Part shown: in pieces, positions 1 to 7,436 of the stretch | Numbering within the stretch: the stretch's first letter is position 1 | Layout of the letters: each line of letters begins with the position of its first letter | NCBI GenBank assembly: GCA_937923355.1 | Contig: CALAIO010000148.1 | Location: 1 to 14,694 of the forward strand | Direction of reading: 5' to 3' | From: an uncultured Rhizobiaceae group bacterium | GTDB taxonomy: Bacteria; Pseudomonadota; Alphaproteobacteria; Rhizobiales; Rhizobiaceae | Length of the DNA: 14,694 bases | Notes under the pieces: generated by a model | The model's database searches: none | What the model saw: only the letters and a program-made list of their open reading frames with translations | Told to the model about the DNA's origin: nothing | Made by a program: the position numbers and the translations under genes

Positions 1-801
1 AATACCAACCTTGAGGATTGTAAATACACCAGCCTTAACAACTGCCACGGCATGAAGAAGCGCTGAAACAGGCGTTGGTGCAACCATGGCCGATGGCAGC
101 CATTTGTGGAACGGCATCAAGGCTGCCTTGCCTATGCCAAACGCATAAAGTGCTAAGAGTATTGCTGCCAGTCCTGCCCCAAGTTCTTTATCTTGCAAAA
201 TGCCGCCTTGCGTAAAATCAAGCGTACCAGCGATAACATATGTCCAAACGATAGCGACCAATTGCAATCCAATGGAAGTACCCAGCAAAGTCCCAACATA
301 AATTCGCGCGCCACGCTTCGCCTCTTCTGTTCCTTTGTGTGCTACAAGAGGATAAGTAGCAATCGTCAAAACCTCATAGAAAATAAACAACGAAAACATG
401 TTGGCGGAAAAGGCGATGCCGAGCGTTGCCGCAATCGAAAAACAGAACGCAGCAAAGAACCTTGCGTGATTATTTTCCTTGTTACCACGCATATAACCAA
501 TTGCATAAAGGTGCACGACGACCCAAAGACCTGATGCAATAAGTGCAAACAGTAACCCCAACGGTTCAACATGGAAGGCAATATCGAGGCCTGGCATAAT
601 AGAGAAAAGTGTAAATACCTCACTCGTTGCACTGCCGTTGTTTATGAGAACGGTAAGAACGCAACCAAAGGTCGCTATTGCCGCTATAAGTGTAATGCCA
701 TCACGCAGGTTGGGACGTTCGCTTCCATGCAGCATATTGCTGATGCAAGCCAAAACAGGGATTGCCATGGAAGCCAAGATTGCGGTGCTTGTTTCCATCA
801 T
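1..801 (-). CDS. Mrp-type antiporter large subunit, NuoL/MrpA-N/MrpD-like (5' part only)
   Basis: The first 267 residues of a polytopic proton-conducting membrane protein (Proton_antipo_M family) are visible; the C-terminal part lies beyond the left edge. It presumably forms one of the ion-translocating channels of the Mrp complex in the inner membrane. Family hallmarks are visible: a membrane-embedded glutamate (E143 in FYEVLTIATYPL), the lysine of GIGKAALMPFHKWLPSAM (K225), and the APTPVSALLHAVAVVKAG stretch with H250 and K256. This last motif is closer to NuoL/MrpA than to MrpD. The start is the first ATG of ATGATGG, which overlaps the TGA of the upstream mrpD gene (ATGA), with a GGTGGAGG ribosome-binding site just upstream. 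The context argues for an Mrp subunit rather than complex I. It could be an MrpA N-terminal equivalent or an additional D subunit; the missing end would help decide. Confidence 0.88.
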   Translation of the reverse strand, partial: MMETSTAILASMAIPVLACISNMLHGSERPNLRDGITLIAAIATFGCVLTVLINNGSATSEVFTLFSIMPGLDIAFHVEPLGLLFALIASGLWVVVHLYAIGYMRGNKENNHARFFAAFCFSIAATLGIAFSANMFSLFIFYEVLTIATYPLVAHKGTEEAKRGARIYVGTLLGTSIGLQLVAIVWTYVIAGTLDFTQGGILQDKELGAGLAAILLALYAFGIGKAALMPFHKWLPSAMVAPTPVSALLHAVAVVKAGVFTILKVGI

Positions 802-2315
802 TGAGCGCCTCCACCTAACAAACTGTCAGCGGCAACGGATGCAGACGTTAGCGTTATTTCTGTATTGAGGCCAAAATAAATACACGCCAATGCCATAATC
901 CACATTGGAATTAACATGGACATGGGAACTTCTTTTACAATTGTGTCCTGATCAGGTTCGCTCATATATAGAACTTCAACAGTCTTCCAAACATAAACAA
1001 CAGCCAAAAGAGAAGACATAACAATCAATATTGCCAACCACCAAAGATCAACTTTGAGTGCCGCGTCAATCAGTAACCATTTTGATATAAAGCCTGCTGT
1101 TCCCGGAACACCGATTAAGCTCAAACCACCGATTACAAATGCTGCACAAGTCCATGGCATTTGCTTGCCTAATCCGTTCAAATTTTTGGTGAAGCTACTT
1201 CCTTTTTTCATCACAAAAGCACCGACAACCATAAAGAGGACTGCTTTGGTGATACCATGATTAAACAGATGCACAATGGTTGCTGACAAGCTGATTTTTG
1301 TTGCCAGCCCGATACCCAAAATCATATAGCCCACTTGCGCTACAGAAGAGTAAGCCAGCAAGCGCTTCAGGTCTGTTTGAAAGGCTGCAATCAGGGATGC
1401 TGCAAACATCGCCAAAATCGCAAGCGGCATGATAATCCAGGTGAGCGTGTGTAATTCGAAAACGAACTCTGGCTGGAACACGGAGAACATAAACCGAAGC
1501 AACACATATATGGCAGCTTTGGTTGCGGTTGCAGCAAGGAATACGGTCACGACAGACGGGGCATAAGTATAAGCGCCAGGCAACCACAAATGTAACGGGT
1601 AAATCGCAGCTTTCAGCCCCATACCAACAACGATGAATGCAAAGCCTGCCTGAACCGTGCGATTGCTCTCCATGTCTGCCAGCCGAACTGCCAAGTCAGC
1701 CATATTGAGTGTGCCAGTCGCGATATATAAAAAGCCGATACCAATCACAAAGAAGGTGGCGCCAATTGTACCAAGGATAAGGTAGTCATAGGCTGAGGTC
1801 AGTGCGCGGCGGTCACGCTCTGCGCCCATAGCAATCAATACATAAGTTGAGAGCGAAGAGATTTCGAGGAAGACGAATACGTTAAACGCGTCACCCGTTA
1901 CAACGACACCAAGCAGCCCTGTAAAACATAAAAGATAGCAACAATAGAAAAGCGTATGGCTAACTTTTTTGATTTCATAGGCCACGCTTTGGCGAGCGTA
2001 AGGTAAAATAACCGTGCTTATGCCTGAGATTAAAAGCAATACAAAAGCATTCGCGGCATCGACACGATATTCAATGCCAAGCGGCGGCGCCCAGCCTCCC
2101 AGATGATAGGAGAGCACATCGCCATCCATAACCTGCAAAAGCATGTGTGCAGAAAACACAAAGGAAAAGAGACTCGCAAGAAACGCCAAAAGCCAAGCAA
2201 TATGCCGATTACCGATGAGCACACAGAGCGGTGCTGCAATCATCGGCACTACGATTGTAAGCAGTGGCAATTGATCAATAATCGTGAGGGCTGGAAGCAC
2301 CGCGGCATTCGCCAT
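798..2315 (-). CDS. mrpD: Monovalent cation/H+ antiporter subunit D (MrpD)
   Basis: A 505-residue, highly hydrophobic antiporter subunit homologous to NuoM/NuoN/MrpD, expected to have about 14 membrane helices and to carry protons and/or Na+. Visible signature residues are E151 in FVFLEISSLSTYVL, K235 in GMGLKAAIYPLHLWLPGAY, K266 in AATATKAAIYVL, K317 in DLKRLLAYSSVAQVGYM, and H349/H353 in HLFNHGITKAVLF. The first two correspond by position to the glutamate and lysine known to be essential in Bacillus MrpD. The length fits the family (about 490-510). The ATG shares its A with the TAA of mrpC (TAATG), and its own TGA overlaps the start of the next gene (ATGA), so it lies inside a coupled operon. 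The assignment is firm; the exact ion specificity is not visible. Confidence 0.95.
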   Translation of the reverse strand: MANAAVLPALTIIDQLPLLTIVVPMIAAPLCVLIGNRHIAWLLAFLASLFSFVFSAHMLLQVMDGDVLSYHLGGWAPPLGIEYRVDAANAFVLLLISGISTVILPYARQSVAYEIKKVSHTLFYCCYLLCFTGLLGVVVTGDAFNVFVFLEISSLSTYVLIAMGAERDRRALTSAYDYLILGTIGATFFVIGIGFLYIATGTLNMADLAVRLADMESNRTVQAGFAFIVVGMGLKAAIYPLHLWLPGAYTYAPSVVTVFLAATATKAAIYVLLRFMFSVFQPEFVFELHTLTWIIMPLAILAMFAASLIAAFQTDLKRLLAYSSVAQVGYMILGIGLATKISLSATIVHLFNHGITKAVLFMVVGAFVMKKGSSFTKNLNGLGKQMPWTCAAFVIGGLSLIGVPGTAGFISKWLLIDAALKVDLWWLAILIVMSSLLAVVYVWKTVEVLYMSEPDQDTIVKEVPMSMLIPMWIMALACIYFGLNTEITLTSASVAADSLLGGGAQ

Positions 2316-2740
2316 TACGCACGTCCCCCCATTGCAGAACCTTCAGCAGAATTTTCCTTCGCCTGCAAATCTCTCTCAATTTCCAAAATTTCATCTTCCT
2401 CGATTGTGCCAAATTCTTCACGAATACGCACAATCAATGCAAGCCCAAGAGATGTTGTTGCAATGCCTACAACAATAGCTGTCAAAATAAGAACATGCGG
2501 CAATGGATTTGAATAAACAACATTAGGATCAATGTTCATATCGATAGGGAAGATAGGTGCTGTGCCACCTTCAACTTTACTGATTGAAATATAAAACATG
2601 AAAACAGATACCTGAAAGACATTCAGGCCTACAATTTTTTTGATATAATTGCCCCGTGCCACGACTATATAAAAACCGATCATCATCAACACGATGAATA
2701 GCCAATAGTTAAGGTGCCCAAGAATAAAATCCAAAGTCAT
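2315..2740 (-). CDS. mrpC: Na+/H+ antiporter subunit C (MrpC, NuoK-like)
   Basis: A 141-residue small subunit of the Oxidored_q2 (NuoK/MrpC) family with three predicted membrane helices. Recognisable segments are NYIKKIVGLNVFQ (about residues 31-43) and NPLPHVLILTAIVVGIATTS (about 78-97), both typical of MrpC. In the complex it sits beside MrpD and helps build the ion path across the membrane. The protein is longer than many MrpC (about 113-125) because of a charged tail from about residue 106, with the run EEDEILEIERD. It follows mrpB after a 3-bp gap and overlaps mrpD by one base, consistent with one polycistronic message. Confidence 0.93.
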   Translation of the reverse strand: MTLDFILGHLNYWLFIVLMMIGFYIVVARGNYIKKIVGLNVFQVSVFMFYISISKVEGGTAPIFPIDMNIDPNVVYSNPLPHVLILTAIVVGIATTSLGLALIVRIREEFGTIEEDEILEIERDLQAKENSAEGSAMGGRA

Positions 2741-2743
2741 GGC

Positions 2744-3184
2744 CTACCAGTCCTCATCACTAATAACAGGGGGACGAGCAGCAAATGCGTAATATATTGC
2801 AACCATGACAGCAGCCACAGTAATTCCGACACCAAGTTCAACCACCAAAATACCCCAGTGCTGACCGTGTTCAGGGTGATCTGGTGTGAAAGCGCTGTAA
2901 TTTAGATAAGTCGAACCCAACATCAGGCTGTAAACGCCAGTGCCTGCATAGAGTAAAACACCAAAGGCAGCGAGTTTATGCACCAGCCATGGTGGGAAAA
3001 CTTGTTTTACTTTTTCAAGGCCGAAAACAATGCCAAAAAGAATGAATGCTACAGCAAAAATGACGCCAGCCTGAAAACCACCACCGGGTGAGTAATCTCC
3101 ATGAAACTGAACATAAAGTGCAAACAGAATAATAGGCCCTACAAGAAGTTTGGTAATGACACGCAAGAGAAGATGGTGACGCAT
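2744..3184 (-). CDS. mrpB: Na+/H+ antiporter subunit B (MrpB, MnhB domain)
   Basis: A 146-residue MnhB-domain membrane protein. The diagnostic motif GDYSPGGGFQAGVI lies at residues 29-42, followed by a helix and a short loop; a helix near the C-terminus (VELGVGITVAAVMVAIYYAF) precedes a polar tail. It is an accessory membrane subunit of the Mrp complex. An in-frame extension to 3256 exists, but I chose the ATG at 3184. It overlaps the TAA of the preceding gene by one base, has a strong AAGAGGAGAC ribosome-binding site 6 nt upstream, and the resulting N-terminus (MRHHLLLRVITKLL) looks like a normal MnhB start. The upstream 24 residues are the overlapping reading frame of the neighbour. Confidence 0.94.
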   Translation of the reverse strand: MRHHLLLRVITKLLVGPIILFALYVQFHGDYSPGGGFQAGVIFAVAFILFGIVFGLEKVKQVFPPWLVHKLAAFGVLLYAGTGVYSLMLGSTYLNYSAFTPDHPEHGQHWGILVVELGVGITVAAVMVAIYYAFAARPPVISDEDW

Positions 3185-3738
3185 TATTTTGTCTCCTCTT
3201 GATTTTTTCTGCGACGTCTGGCCAAGCCACCAATTAACATCAACACGCCAACACATGCGGTAAAGACCACCACCGTTTCACCTAAAGTATCGTAGCCACG
3301 ATAGCTCGCCAAAATTGCTGTAACGACATTTGGAATGCCAATATCGGTTGGGCTTTGCGTCAAATATTGTGTTGCCAGATGCGTTTGTGCAGGAGAATTA
3401 GGCGAACCAAAATCTGGCATATCCAATGTGCCATAAATCAGAACTGCACCAGTGGCGAAAACAACCAACAATGGAAGGGGTGAAAAATCTCTAGGCATTT
3501 TTTCGTTGCGCGCAGTGAGCGCCATAGTGCCGAGTAATAATACCGTTGATATTCCCGCACCAACCGCTGCCTCAGTAAAGGCCACATCCACGGCATCCAG
3601 CGTTACAAACAGGAGCGCGCATAAAAGACTGAATACGCCAGACAACATCACAACTGCAAAAAGATGGCGCATTTTTAAAATAGCCAAAGCTGTAACAACC
3701 AGCATTGAGAATAGCGTTAGATTTATAAACAATTCCAT
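3184..3738 (-). CDS. DUF4040 / MbhD-MbhE-like Mrp subunit (detached MrpA C-terminal part)
   Basis: A 184-residue membrane protein that matches what is normally the C-terminal part of a long MrpA. The first half is an MbhD/DUF4040 domain with the motif DAVDVAFTEAAVGAG (residues 48-62). The second half is MbhE-like, with NVVTAILASYRGYDTLGET (about 137-155) between two helices, ending in an arginine/lysine-rich tail (RRRRKNQ). It is expected to be a membrane scaffold next to MrpB and MrpC. The gene overlaps mrpG by one base (TAATG) and mrpB by one base. In annotation pipelines such proteins are often called 'DUF4040 domain-containing' or a first 'subunit B'. The domain reading is confident; its precise mechanistic role here is inferred from MrpA and Mbh homologues. 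Confidence 0.9.
   Translation of the reverse strand: MELFINLTLFSMLVVTALAILKMRHLFAVVMLSGVFSLLCALLFVTLDAVDVAFTEAAVGAGISTVLLLGTMALTARNEKMPRDFSPLPLLVVFATGAVLIYGTLDMPDFGSPNSPAQTHLATQYLTQSPTDIGIPNVVTAILASYRGYDTLGETVVVFTACVGVLMLIGGLARRRRKNQEETK
3191..3200 (-). promoter_or_regulatory. Ribosome-binding site fixing the mrpB start
   Basis: On the minus strand this reads AAGAGGAGAC, a strong Shine-Dalgarno match, 6 nt before the ATG at 3184. It lies inside the last codons of the DUF4040 gene. It supports the short mrpB start over the longer in-frame extension to 3256. Confidence 0.6.
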
Positions 3739-4136
3739 TAAGGCTTACCCTTCAATGATGATCGTTTTCTTTTCTTGGCTAGTTCCGATTCCTTATCAGG
3801 CTGCGTTACCAAACGGCGAAACTTATCTGCGCCTTTCGGCAAAAAGCCGGAAACAAAAGCAGCATTGGCGACGGCATGTGTGGCGGTTGGGCCAGTGATA
3901 AACAAAAATACACCAATGATAATGAGCTTGACGGTTACAAGCGTGAAGCCACCCTGAATGCACATGCCTAATGTAAGCAACAACATGCCAGCAGAATCTG
4001 TAACTGAAACCGCATGAACACGCGACCAGAAATCAGGAAATCTTAATGTACCGATTGCTCCTATCAGCAAAAAAGCACTTCCTGATACTATAGCCACCCA
4101 GCTTACTATTTCGACAATCCAATCAAGCGCCATCAT
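3738..4136 (-). CDS. mrpG: Na+/H+ antiporter subunit G (MrpG)
   Basis: A 132-residue subunit of the PhaG/MnhG/YufB family with three predicted membrane helices. The hallmark GTLRFPDFWSRVHA is at residues 29-42, followed by DSAGMLLLTLG and a third helix ending in ITGPTATHAVANAAF. The cytoplasmic C-terminal tail is basic (AKKRKRSSLKGKP). In Mrp complexes the small E, F and G subunits pack together at one end of the assembly and are needed for activity. The first of two adjacent ATGs (at 4136) forms an ATGA overlap with the mrpF stop, so that start is preferred. Confidence 0.94.
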   Translation of the reverse strand: MMALDWIVEIVSWVAIVSGSAFLLIGAIGTLRFPDFWSRVHAVSVTDSAGMLLLTLGMCIQGGFTLVTVKLIIIGVFLFITGPTATHAVANAAFVSGFLPKGADKFRRLVTQPDKESELAKKRKRSSLKGKP

Positions 4137-4459
4137 GATTTAGCCCCTCGATCCTTTAGTTTGCCATTTGTCATGGACGTTCCACGAGATGCCGGGGAAG
4201 TATCACCTATTGAACGGTAGCGGAAGTACTTCAAAACTGCGATTGTTCCGACAAAATTTATCAAGGCATAGAGAAGCGCTATATCTAAAAAGTCTGGGCG
4301 CCCAGTCAAGAAGCCTAAAACACCAATGAACAAAACGGTATAGGTACCAAACGCATTGCCCGCCAATACGCGATCATAGAGCGTTGGCCCAGCGTAAAGT
4401 CTGATCAAAACAATGATCATGCCAATGAAGAGCGCTATTGCGGCAACGGCAAACATCAT
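4133..4459 (-). CDS. mrpF: Na+/H+ antiporter subunit F (MrpF)
   Basis: A 108-residue MrpF/PhaF family protein with three predicted helices. The typical sequence GPTLYDRVLAGNAFG occurs at residues 24-38, and RPDFLDIALLYALINFVGTI (about 54-73) carries the conserved acidic residue region of the family. It is a small membrane subunit of the Mrp antiporter. The tail after the last helix (KYFRYRSIGDTSPASRG) is polar and slightly long. The ATG at 4459 overlaps the mrpE stop (ATGA), and the gene's own TGA overlaps the mrpG start in the same way, indicating translational coupling. Confidence 0.94.
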   Translation of the reverse strand: MMFAVAAIALFIGMIIVLIRLYAGPTLYDRVLAGNAFGTYTVLFIGVLGFLTGRPDFLDIALLYALINFVGTIAVLKYFRYRSIGDTSPASRGTSMTNGKLKDRGAKS

Positions 4460-4950
4460 TTGGATGCTCCCGCATTATCAGTTTCTATAGCAGAAACTCT
4501 TGTGTCCATATCGCCAAGCGCGTCCATGTCACCTTCCCCAAAATCCAGGGCGTGAACAATAAAGTTATCGTCCTCAGACTCAACGGTAACTGTGCCAGGT
4601 GTCAACGTAATGGAATTAGCAAAAACAACTTGTGCTATTTCGCTTTTTTGCGTCACGGGCACTTCGAACATTTTTTGATTATCCGGCATCTTCCCCGAAA
4701 GAATTACCTTGGTAACGGCCCAATTGGATTTAGCAATTTCCACCATCAGCCAGAGAAGATATTTTATTGTTGCGAAAACACCGATGTCATAACCAAGCTT
4801 GTGGCCATCAACCTTATCCATTCTATTGATAGTATATAGTGTTAGCAAAACCGAAATAGTGCCAAAAATAAGTATGAGGGTCTTGTATAGTCCAGACATA
4901 AGCAACCATAGAGCGACAAGCCCCAATGCTGCGATAATACCTTGAACCAT
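4456..4950 (-). CDS. mrpE: Na+/H+ antiporter subunit E (MrpE)
   Basis: A 164-residue MNHE-family protein and the first gene of the mrp operon in this window. Two N-terminal hydrophobic segments (about residues 3-42) are followed by an amphipathic region and a soluble domain. The segment ANSITLTPGTVTV (111-123) is the family signature. The C-terminal region is acidic (ESEDDNF, DFGEGDMDALGDMD). The family role is assembly and activity of the antiporter membrane complex. The ATG at 4950 gives a normal N-terminus (MVQGIIAALG), although no strong Shine-Dalgarno is visible before it. An 81-bp gap separates it from the glycosyltransferase gene upstream. Confidence 0.93.
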   Translation of the reverse strand: MVQGIIAALGLVALWLLMSGLYKTLILIFGTISVLLTLYTINRMDKVDGHKLGYDIGVFATIKYLLWLMVEIAKSNWAVTKVILSGKMPDNQKMFEVPVTQKSEIAQVVFANSITLTPGTVTVESEDDNFIVHALDFGEGDMDALGDMDTRVSAIETDNAGASK

Positions 4951-5031
4951 GAGATTGACCGTTAATTATTGTTATTGATTGCCACATTACTATCAAGCGA
5001 GTAATTAATTTCAAGCCGCATTGTCACAGTA
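4951..5031 (-). promoter_or_regulatory. Gap between glycosyltransferase operon and mrpE, with a candidate promoter
   Basis: This 81-bp AT-rich stretch is the only clear break upstream of mrpE. On the minus strand TTGATA (4991-4996) is followed after 17 nt by AACAAT (4968-4973), a plausible sigma-70-like -35/-10 pair 17 nt before the ATG. I see no GC-rich hairpin plus T-run, so no terminator for the upstream glycosyltransferase operon is evident. AATTAATT is a short palindrome with no assigned role. Promoter identity rests on pattern matching only. Confidence 0.25.
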
Positions 5032-6192
5032 TCAACAGCCAGTGCGAATAAATTTTTGAAATTCAGCCTTTAATATTGAACCTGTTCGATTTGCACCTTC
5101 TAAATCCAAATTGTTAGATTGTTTTTCCAATGCTGCAGCTTTGTCTACTGCATTGCCTAGGCTTTCCGGAGTTAAATTATTCGGGTCGAGCATTACAGCT
5201 ATTTTTTGCCTATCCATAATTTCAGCACGTCTTAATTGTTCGGTTTCACGACCACCCGTATATGGATAGAGGACGCTTGCGCATCCTGAACGTAAAACAT
5301 CTGCAACCGTATTATATCCGGCGTGCGAGACTGAGACATTCACCTGCTTCATCACTTCAGCAAGATTGGGAATATATCGGACTATCCTCATGCCGCTTGG
5401 ACATTGCTCCTTAAGCAATTCAAAATCGTCATCTGAAACTTCTGTACCTGCGGAAACAATCCAATTTGTTGGAAAAACCTTGGAATGAGACATTGCACTA
5501 AGAGCAGTTCTGGTGAGCCTTTGACCGAAAGCACCACCACCGACCGTAATTAAAACATCACATTTAAATTCCTCTGAACTTTCATTTTTATTTTCTTCAG
5601 GCGTGACCAGCCCTGTATAGCGGATTTTATTTTTGAATGTCTCGTACCCTTGCAATGTCTCATCGATTACAATCAGTTTTTGATCGCCATGTACGAAGAC
5701 AAAATCAAAATACTGCTCTACCAAAGCATTCGATTCTTGAACGCGCTTTTCTTTTCTGTCCTCCTGCATAATGTCGCGAATGGAGGATACAATCATTGGC
5801 ACCTTAGAAACTGTTTTTGCTTTTTCCAAAAGTGACAATAATTCAAAACGCATTTGCCTGCGCCCAAAAGGAAAAGCTTCTGTCATCAAAATATCAGGAT
5901 TGATTTCATCATAAAGCTTCAAGAAATGGTCGCGTCTTTCTTGTTTGTCATCGTCTGAAAAAATTGAACCGTTTGCATGTAACAATTGAGAGAAAGACGC
6001 GTCACTTGTTCTCACTGGTTTCAGCCTGTGAACTTTTATACCTGAAAAATCAAAGCCTGGTATTTCTGTCCCGCCCCAAACCAGATGAACATCAAAGCCC
6101 GAACGAACCATTCCACGTGCAATTCTGGTTGCGCGATAGACATGCCCTACGCCCCACAAGTGCTGCACGTAAAATAGAACCGACGGCTTCAT
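5032..6192 (-). CDS. MurG-like GT-B glycosyltransferase (family 28 C-terminal fold)
   Basis: A 386-residue predicted cytosolic or membrane-associated glycosyltransferase with two Rossmann-like halves. The N-terminal acceptor half has a glycine loop in HLWGVGHVYRATRIA (about 11-25). The C-terminal donor half has LITVGGGAFGQRL (about 214-226), VSHAGYNTVADVLRSG (288-303) and GGRETEQLRRAE (313-324), the last two being the sugar-nucleotide-binding region in MurG-type enzymes. No signal peptide or transmembrane helix is seen. It is a divergent relative of the protein at 7437-8669, which has the same motif order. It starts 2 bp after the stop of the GT4 gene, so it is the third gene of a three-gene operon. 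Donor and acceptor cannot be assigned; it is not MurG itself, given the motif divergence and the absence of a cell-wall gene context. Confidence 0.82.
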   Translation of the reverse strand: MKPSVLFYVQHLWGVGHVYRATRIARGMVRSGFDVHLVWGGTEIPGFDFSGIKVHRLKPVRTSDASFSQLLHANGSIFSDDDKQERRDHFLKLYDEINPDILMTEAFPFGRRQMRFELLSLLEKAKTVSKVPMIVSSIRDIMQEDRKEKRVQESNALVEQYFDFVFVHGDQKLIVIDETLQGYETFKNKIRYTGLVTPEENKNESSEEFKCDVLITVGGGAFGQRLTRTALSAMSHSKVFPTNWIVSAGTEVSDDDFELLKEQCPSGMRIVRYIPNLAEVMKQVNVSVSHAGYNTVADVLRSGCASVLYPYTGGRETEQLRRAEIMDRQKIAVMLDPNNLTPESLGNAVDKAAALEKQSNNLDLEGANRTGSILKAEFQKFIRTGC

Positions 6193-6194
6193 CG

Positions 6195-7433
6195 CTAAAC
6201 TTTCAAACTCTTGTTTACAAGCGAAATAATATCACCAATCGTTTGCTTGTGAGAAAATTGAGAACGCACTTTTTCTTCACCAAGCTTACCCATTTGATTG
6301 CGTAGCTTCACATCTCTGCCCAGCATTTCGATGGCATCTGAAAGGTCATCAATCTTGTCAGGTTGAATCAACAAACCGTTCTTACCAGATTGAATTAATT
6401 CAGGAATTCCGGATATGTTTGTTGAAATAACAGCCATAGCCTGACTTTGTGCTTCTACAATGACATTGGGCAAGCCGTCTCGGTCACCTGTTTCGTCAAT
6501 ACGGCTTGGTAGAATAAACAAATCAGAACTTCTATAGGTTTCGAGAACCTCTGATTGTGGCAATGCTCCTTTGAAATCACATTGTTTGGCAATGCCCAAT
6601 TTGGTTGCAAGAGCCTCCAATTCACCTTTCAAGGGACCACCACCAATATGAGTCCAATGCCAGTGCAAATCAGTGGGCAATTTCGCAAGTGCTTTCAGCA
6701 AACTATCAATGCCTTTCTTGGAAACCGCCCTTCCTACGGTCACCAATTTGACAGTCTTGGCTTTGGTTTTCCCATCGTTATTTGATGGCTTTTTTTCTGG
6801 CGATGGAAAGCGAGAAAGATCAAGGCCATGATAAACCAAATGCACACGACCAGCAGGTGCTAAGGACTTTAAATAATCAGCGCCGCCTTCGGTGCACGTC
6901 ACCAACCAATCGCAATCTTCCAGTTTCTCACGCATTTCCCATTCAGGCGATGTCCAGATGTCCTTTGCATGTGCCGAGATAGAAAAGGATTTACTGGAAA
7001 TCAGCGCTGCATATCTTGCTACCGAACAAGGCGTGTGAAGAAAATGTGCATAGATATGGTCGTGGTTTTCTGCATATTCATGCGCCAAGACCATCGCCTG
7101 CCCCCACCGCCTGATACGATTTGCAGTTGGGTCGCGCATCCAATCTTTGAAAAAAACAGGTATCGTTTTCCAAAACCCCAGTTTGAATGTGCAATTTATT
7201 TTTGCCCACCAAACCCTGAACAACTCCTGATAAATATACTCAGGCAAATAGTGTTTTGGCGCTTTAATTTCAGCGTGCACCGGATGCGTATGTTTATCTG
7301 TTGGATGCCTAAGAGAGATGATAGAAATCTCGAACCCTGCTCTTTCAAGCTCAAGAATTTCCTGCGCAATGAAAGTTTCGGACAGGCGTGGATACCCCTT
7401 TAAAACAACTGCAATTCTCTTTTTTGAAGACAA
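6195..7433 (-). CDS. GT4 family glycosyltransferase, WcaL-like (TTG start)
   Basis: A 412-residue retaining GT-B glycosyltransferase. The N-terminal half shows KGYPRLSETFIAQEI (about 12-26), typical of the colanic-acid WcaL-like branch of GT4, and SAHAKDIWTSPE (about 153-164). The C-terminal Glycos_transf_1 domain contains VTVGRAVSKKGID (about 231-243), GGGPLKGELEALA (264-276) and the nucleotide-sugar motif DGLPNVIVEAQ (319-329), in which the usual first Glu is Asp. The start codon is TTG at 7433, with AAAGGGC seven nt upstream and no in-frame ATG before residue 99, by which point conserved motifs would be lost. It lies 3 bp after the upstream glycosyltransferase gene. A role in surface polysaccharide or glycolipid synthesis is inferred from family; substrates are unknown. 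Confidence 0.87.
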   Translation of the reverse strand: MSSKKRIAVVLKGYPRLSETFIAQEILELERAGFEISIISLRHPTDKHTHPVHAEIKAPKHYLPEYIYQELFRVWWAKINCTFKLGFWKTIPVFFKDWMRDPTANRIRRWGQAMVLAHEYAENHDHIYAHFLHTPCSVARYAALISSKSFSISAHAKDIWTSPEWEMREKLEDCDWLVTCTEGGADYLKSLAPAGRVHLVYHGLDLSRFPSPEKKPSNNDGKTKAKTVKLVTVGRAVSKKGIDSLLKALAKLPTDLHWHWTHIGGGPLKGELEALATKLGIAKQCDFKGALPQSEVLETYRSSDLFILPSRIDETGDRDGLPNVIVEAQSQAMAVISTNISGIPELIQSGKNGLLIQPDKIDDLSDAIEMLGRDVKLRNQMGKLGEEKVRSQFSHKQTIGDIISLVNKSLKV

Positions 7434-7436
7434 TGT

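Noticed and set aside
193..868. Plus-strand and minus-strand ORFs inside the first antiporter gene
   Set aside because: They overlap a minus-strand frame with clear NuoL/MrpA motifs. Their translations are low-complexity or cysteine/arginine-rich with no family resemblance, so they are shadows.
2103..2516. Plus-strand 137-residue ORF across the mrpC/mrpD junction
   Set aside because: It is antisense to two well-supported Mrp genes, and its translation has no recognisable domain.
1..2740. Complex I (nuo) operon as an alternative for the NuoL/M/K-like genes
   Set aside because: They sit with mrpE, mrpF, mrpG, MnhB and DUF4040 genes, which are specific to Mrp-type antiporters. No nuo-specific gene is present.
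3185..3256. Longer start for mrpB
   Set aside because: The extra 24 residues are unlike MnhB proteins and overlap the upstream gene; the ATG at 3184 has a strong ribosome-binding site and a TAATG junction.
3452..3898. Plus-strand 148-residue ORF, antisense to the DUF4040 and mrpG genes
   Set aside because: The opposite strand has convincing membrane-protein motifs. This frame shows none and has no evident ribosome-binding site.
6450..6485. Asp in place of Glu in the E-x7-E motif of the GT4 enzyme as a sign of inactivity
   Set aside because: A DGLPNV-type version is common in active-looking GT4 proteins, and the rest of the motif is intact.
7180..7433. Possible truncation of the GT4 gene at 6195-7433 because no ATG lies near its start
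   Set aside because: The TTG start gives a full-length protein that keeps the N-terminal KGYPRLSETF motif and has a ribosome-binding site.
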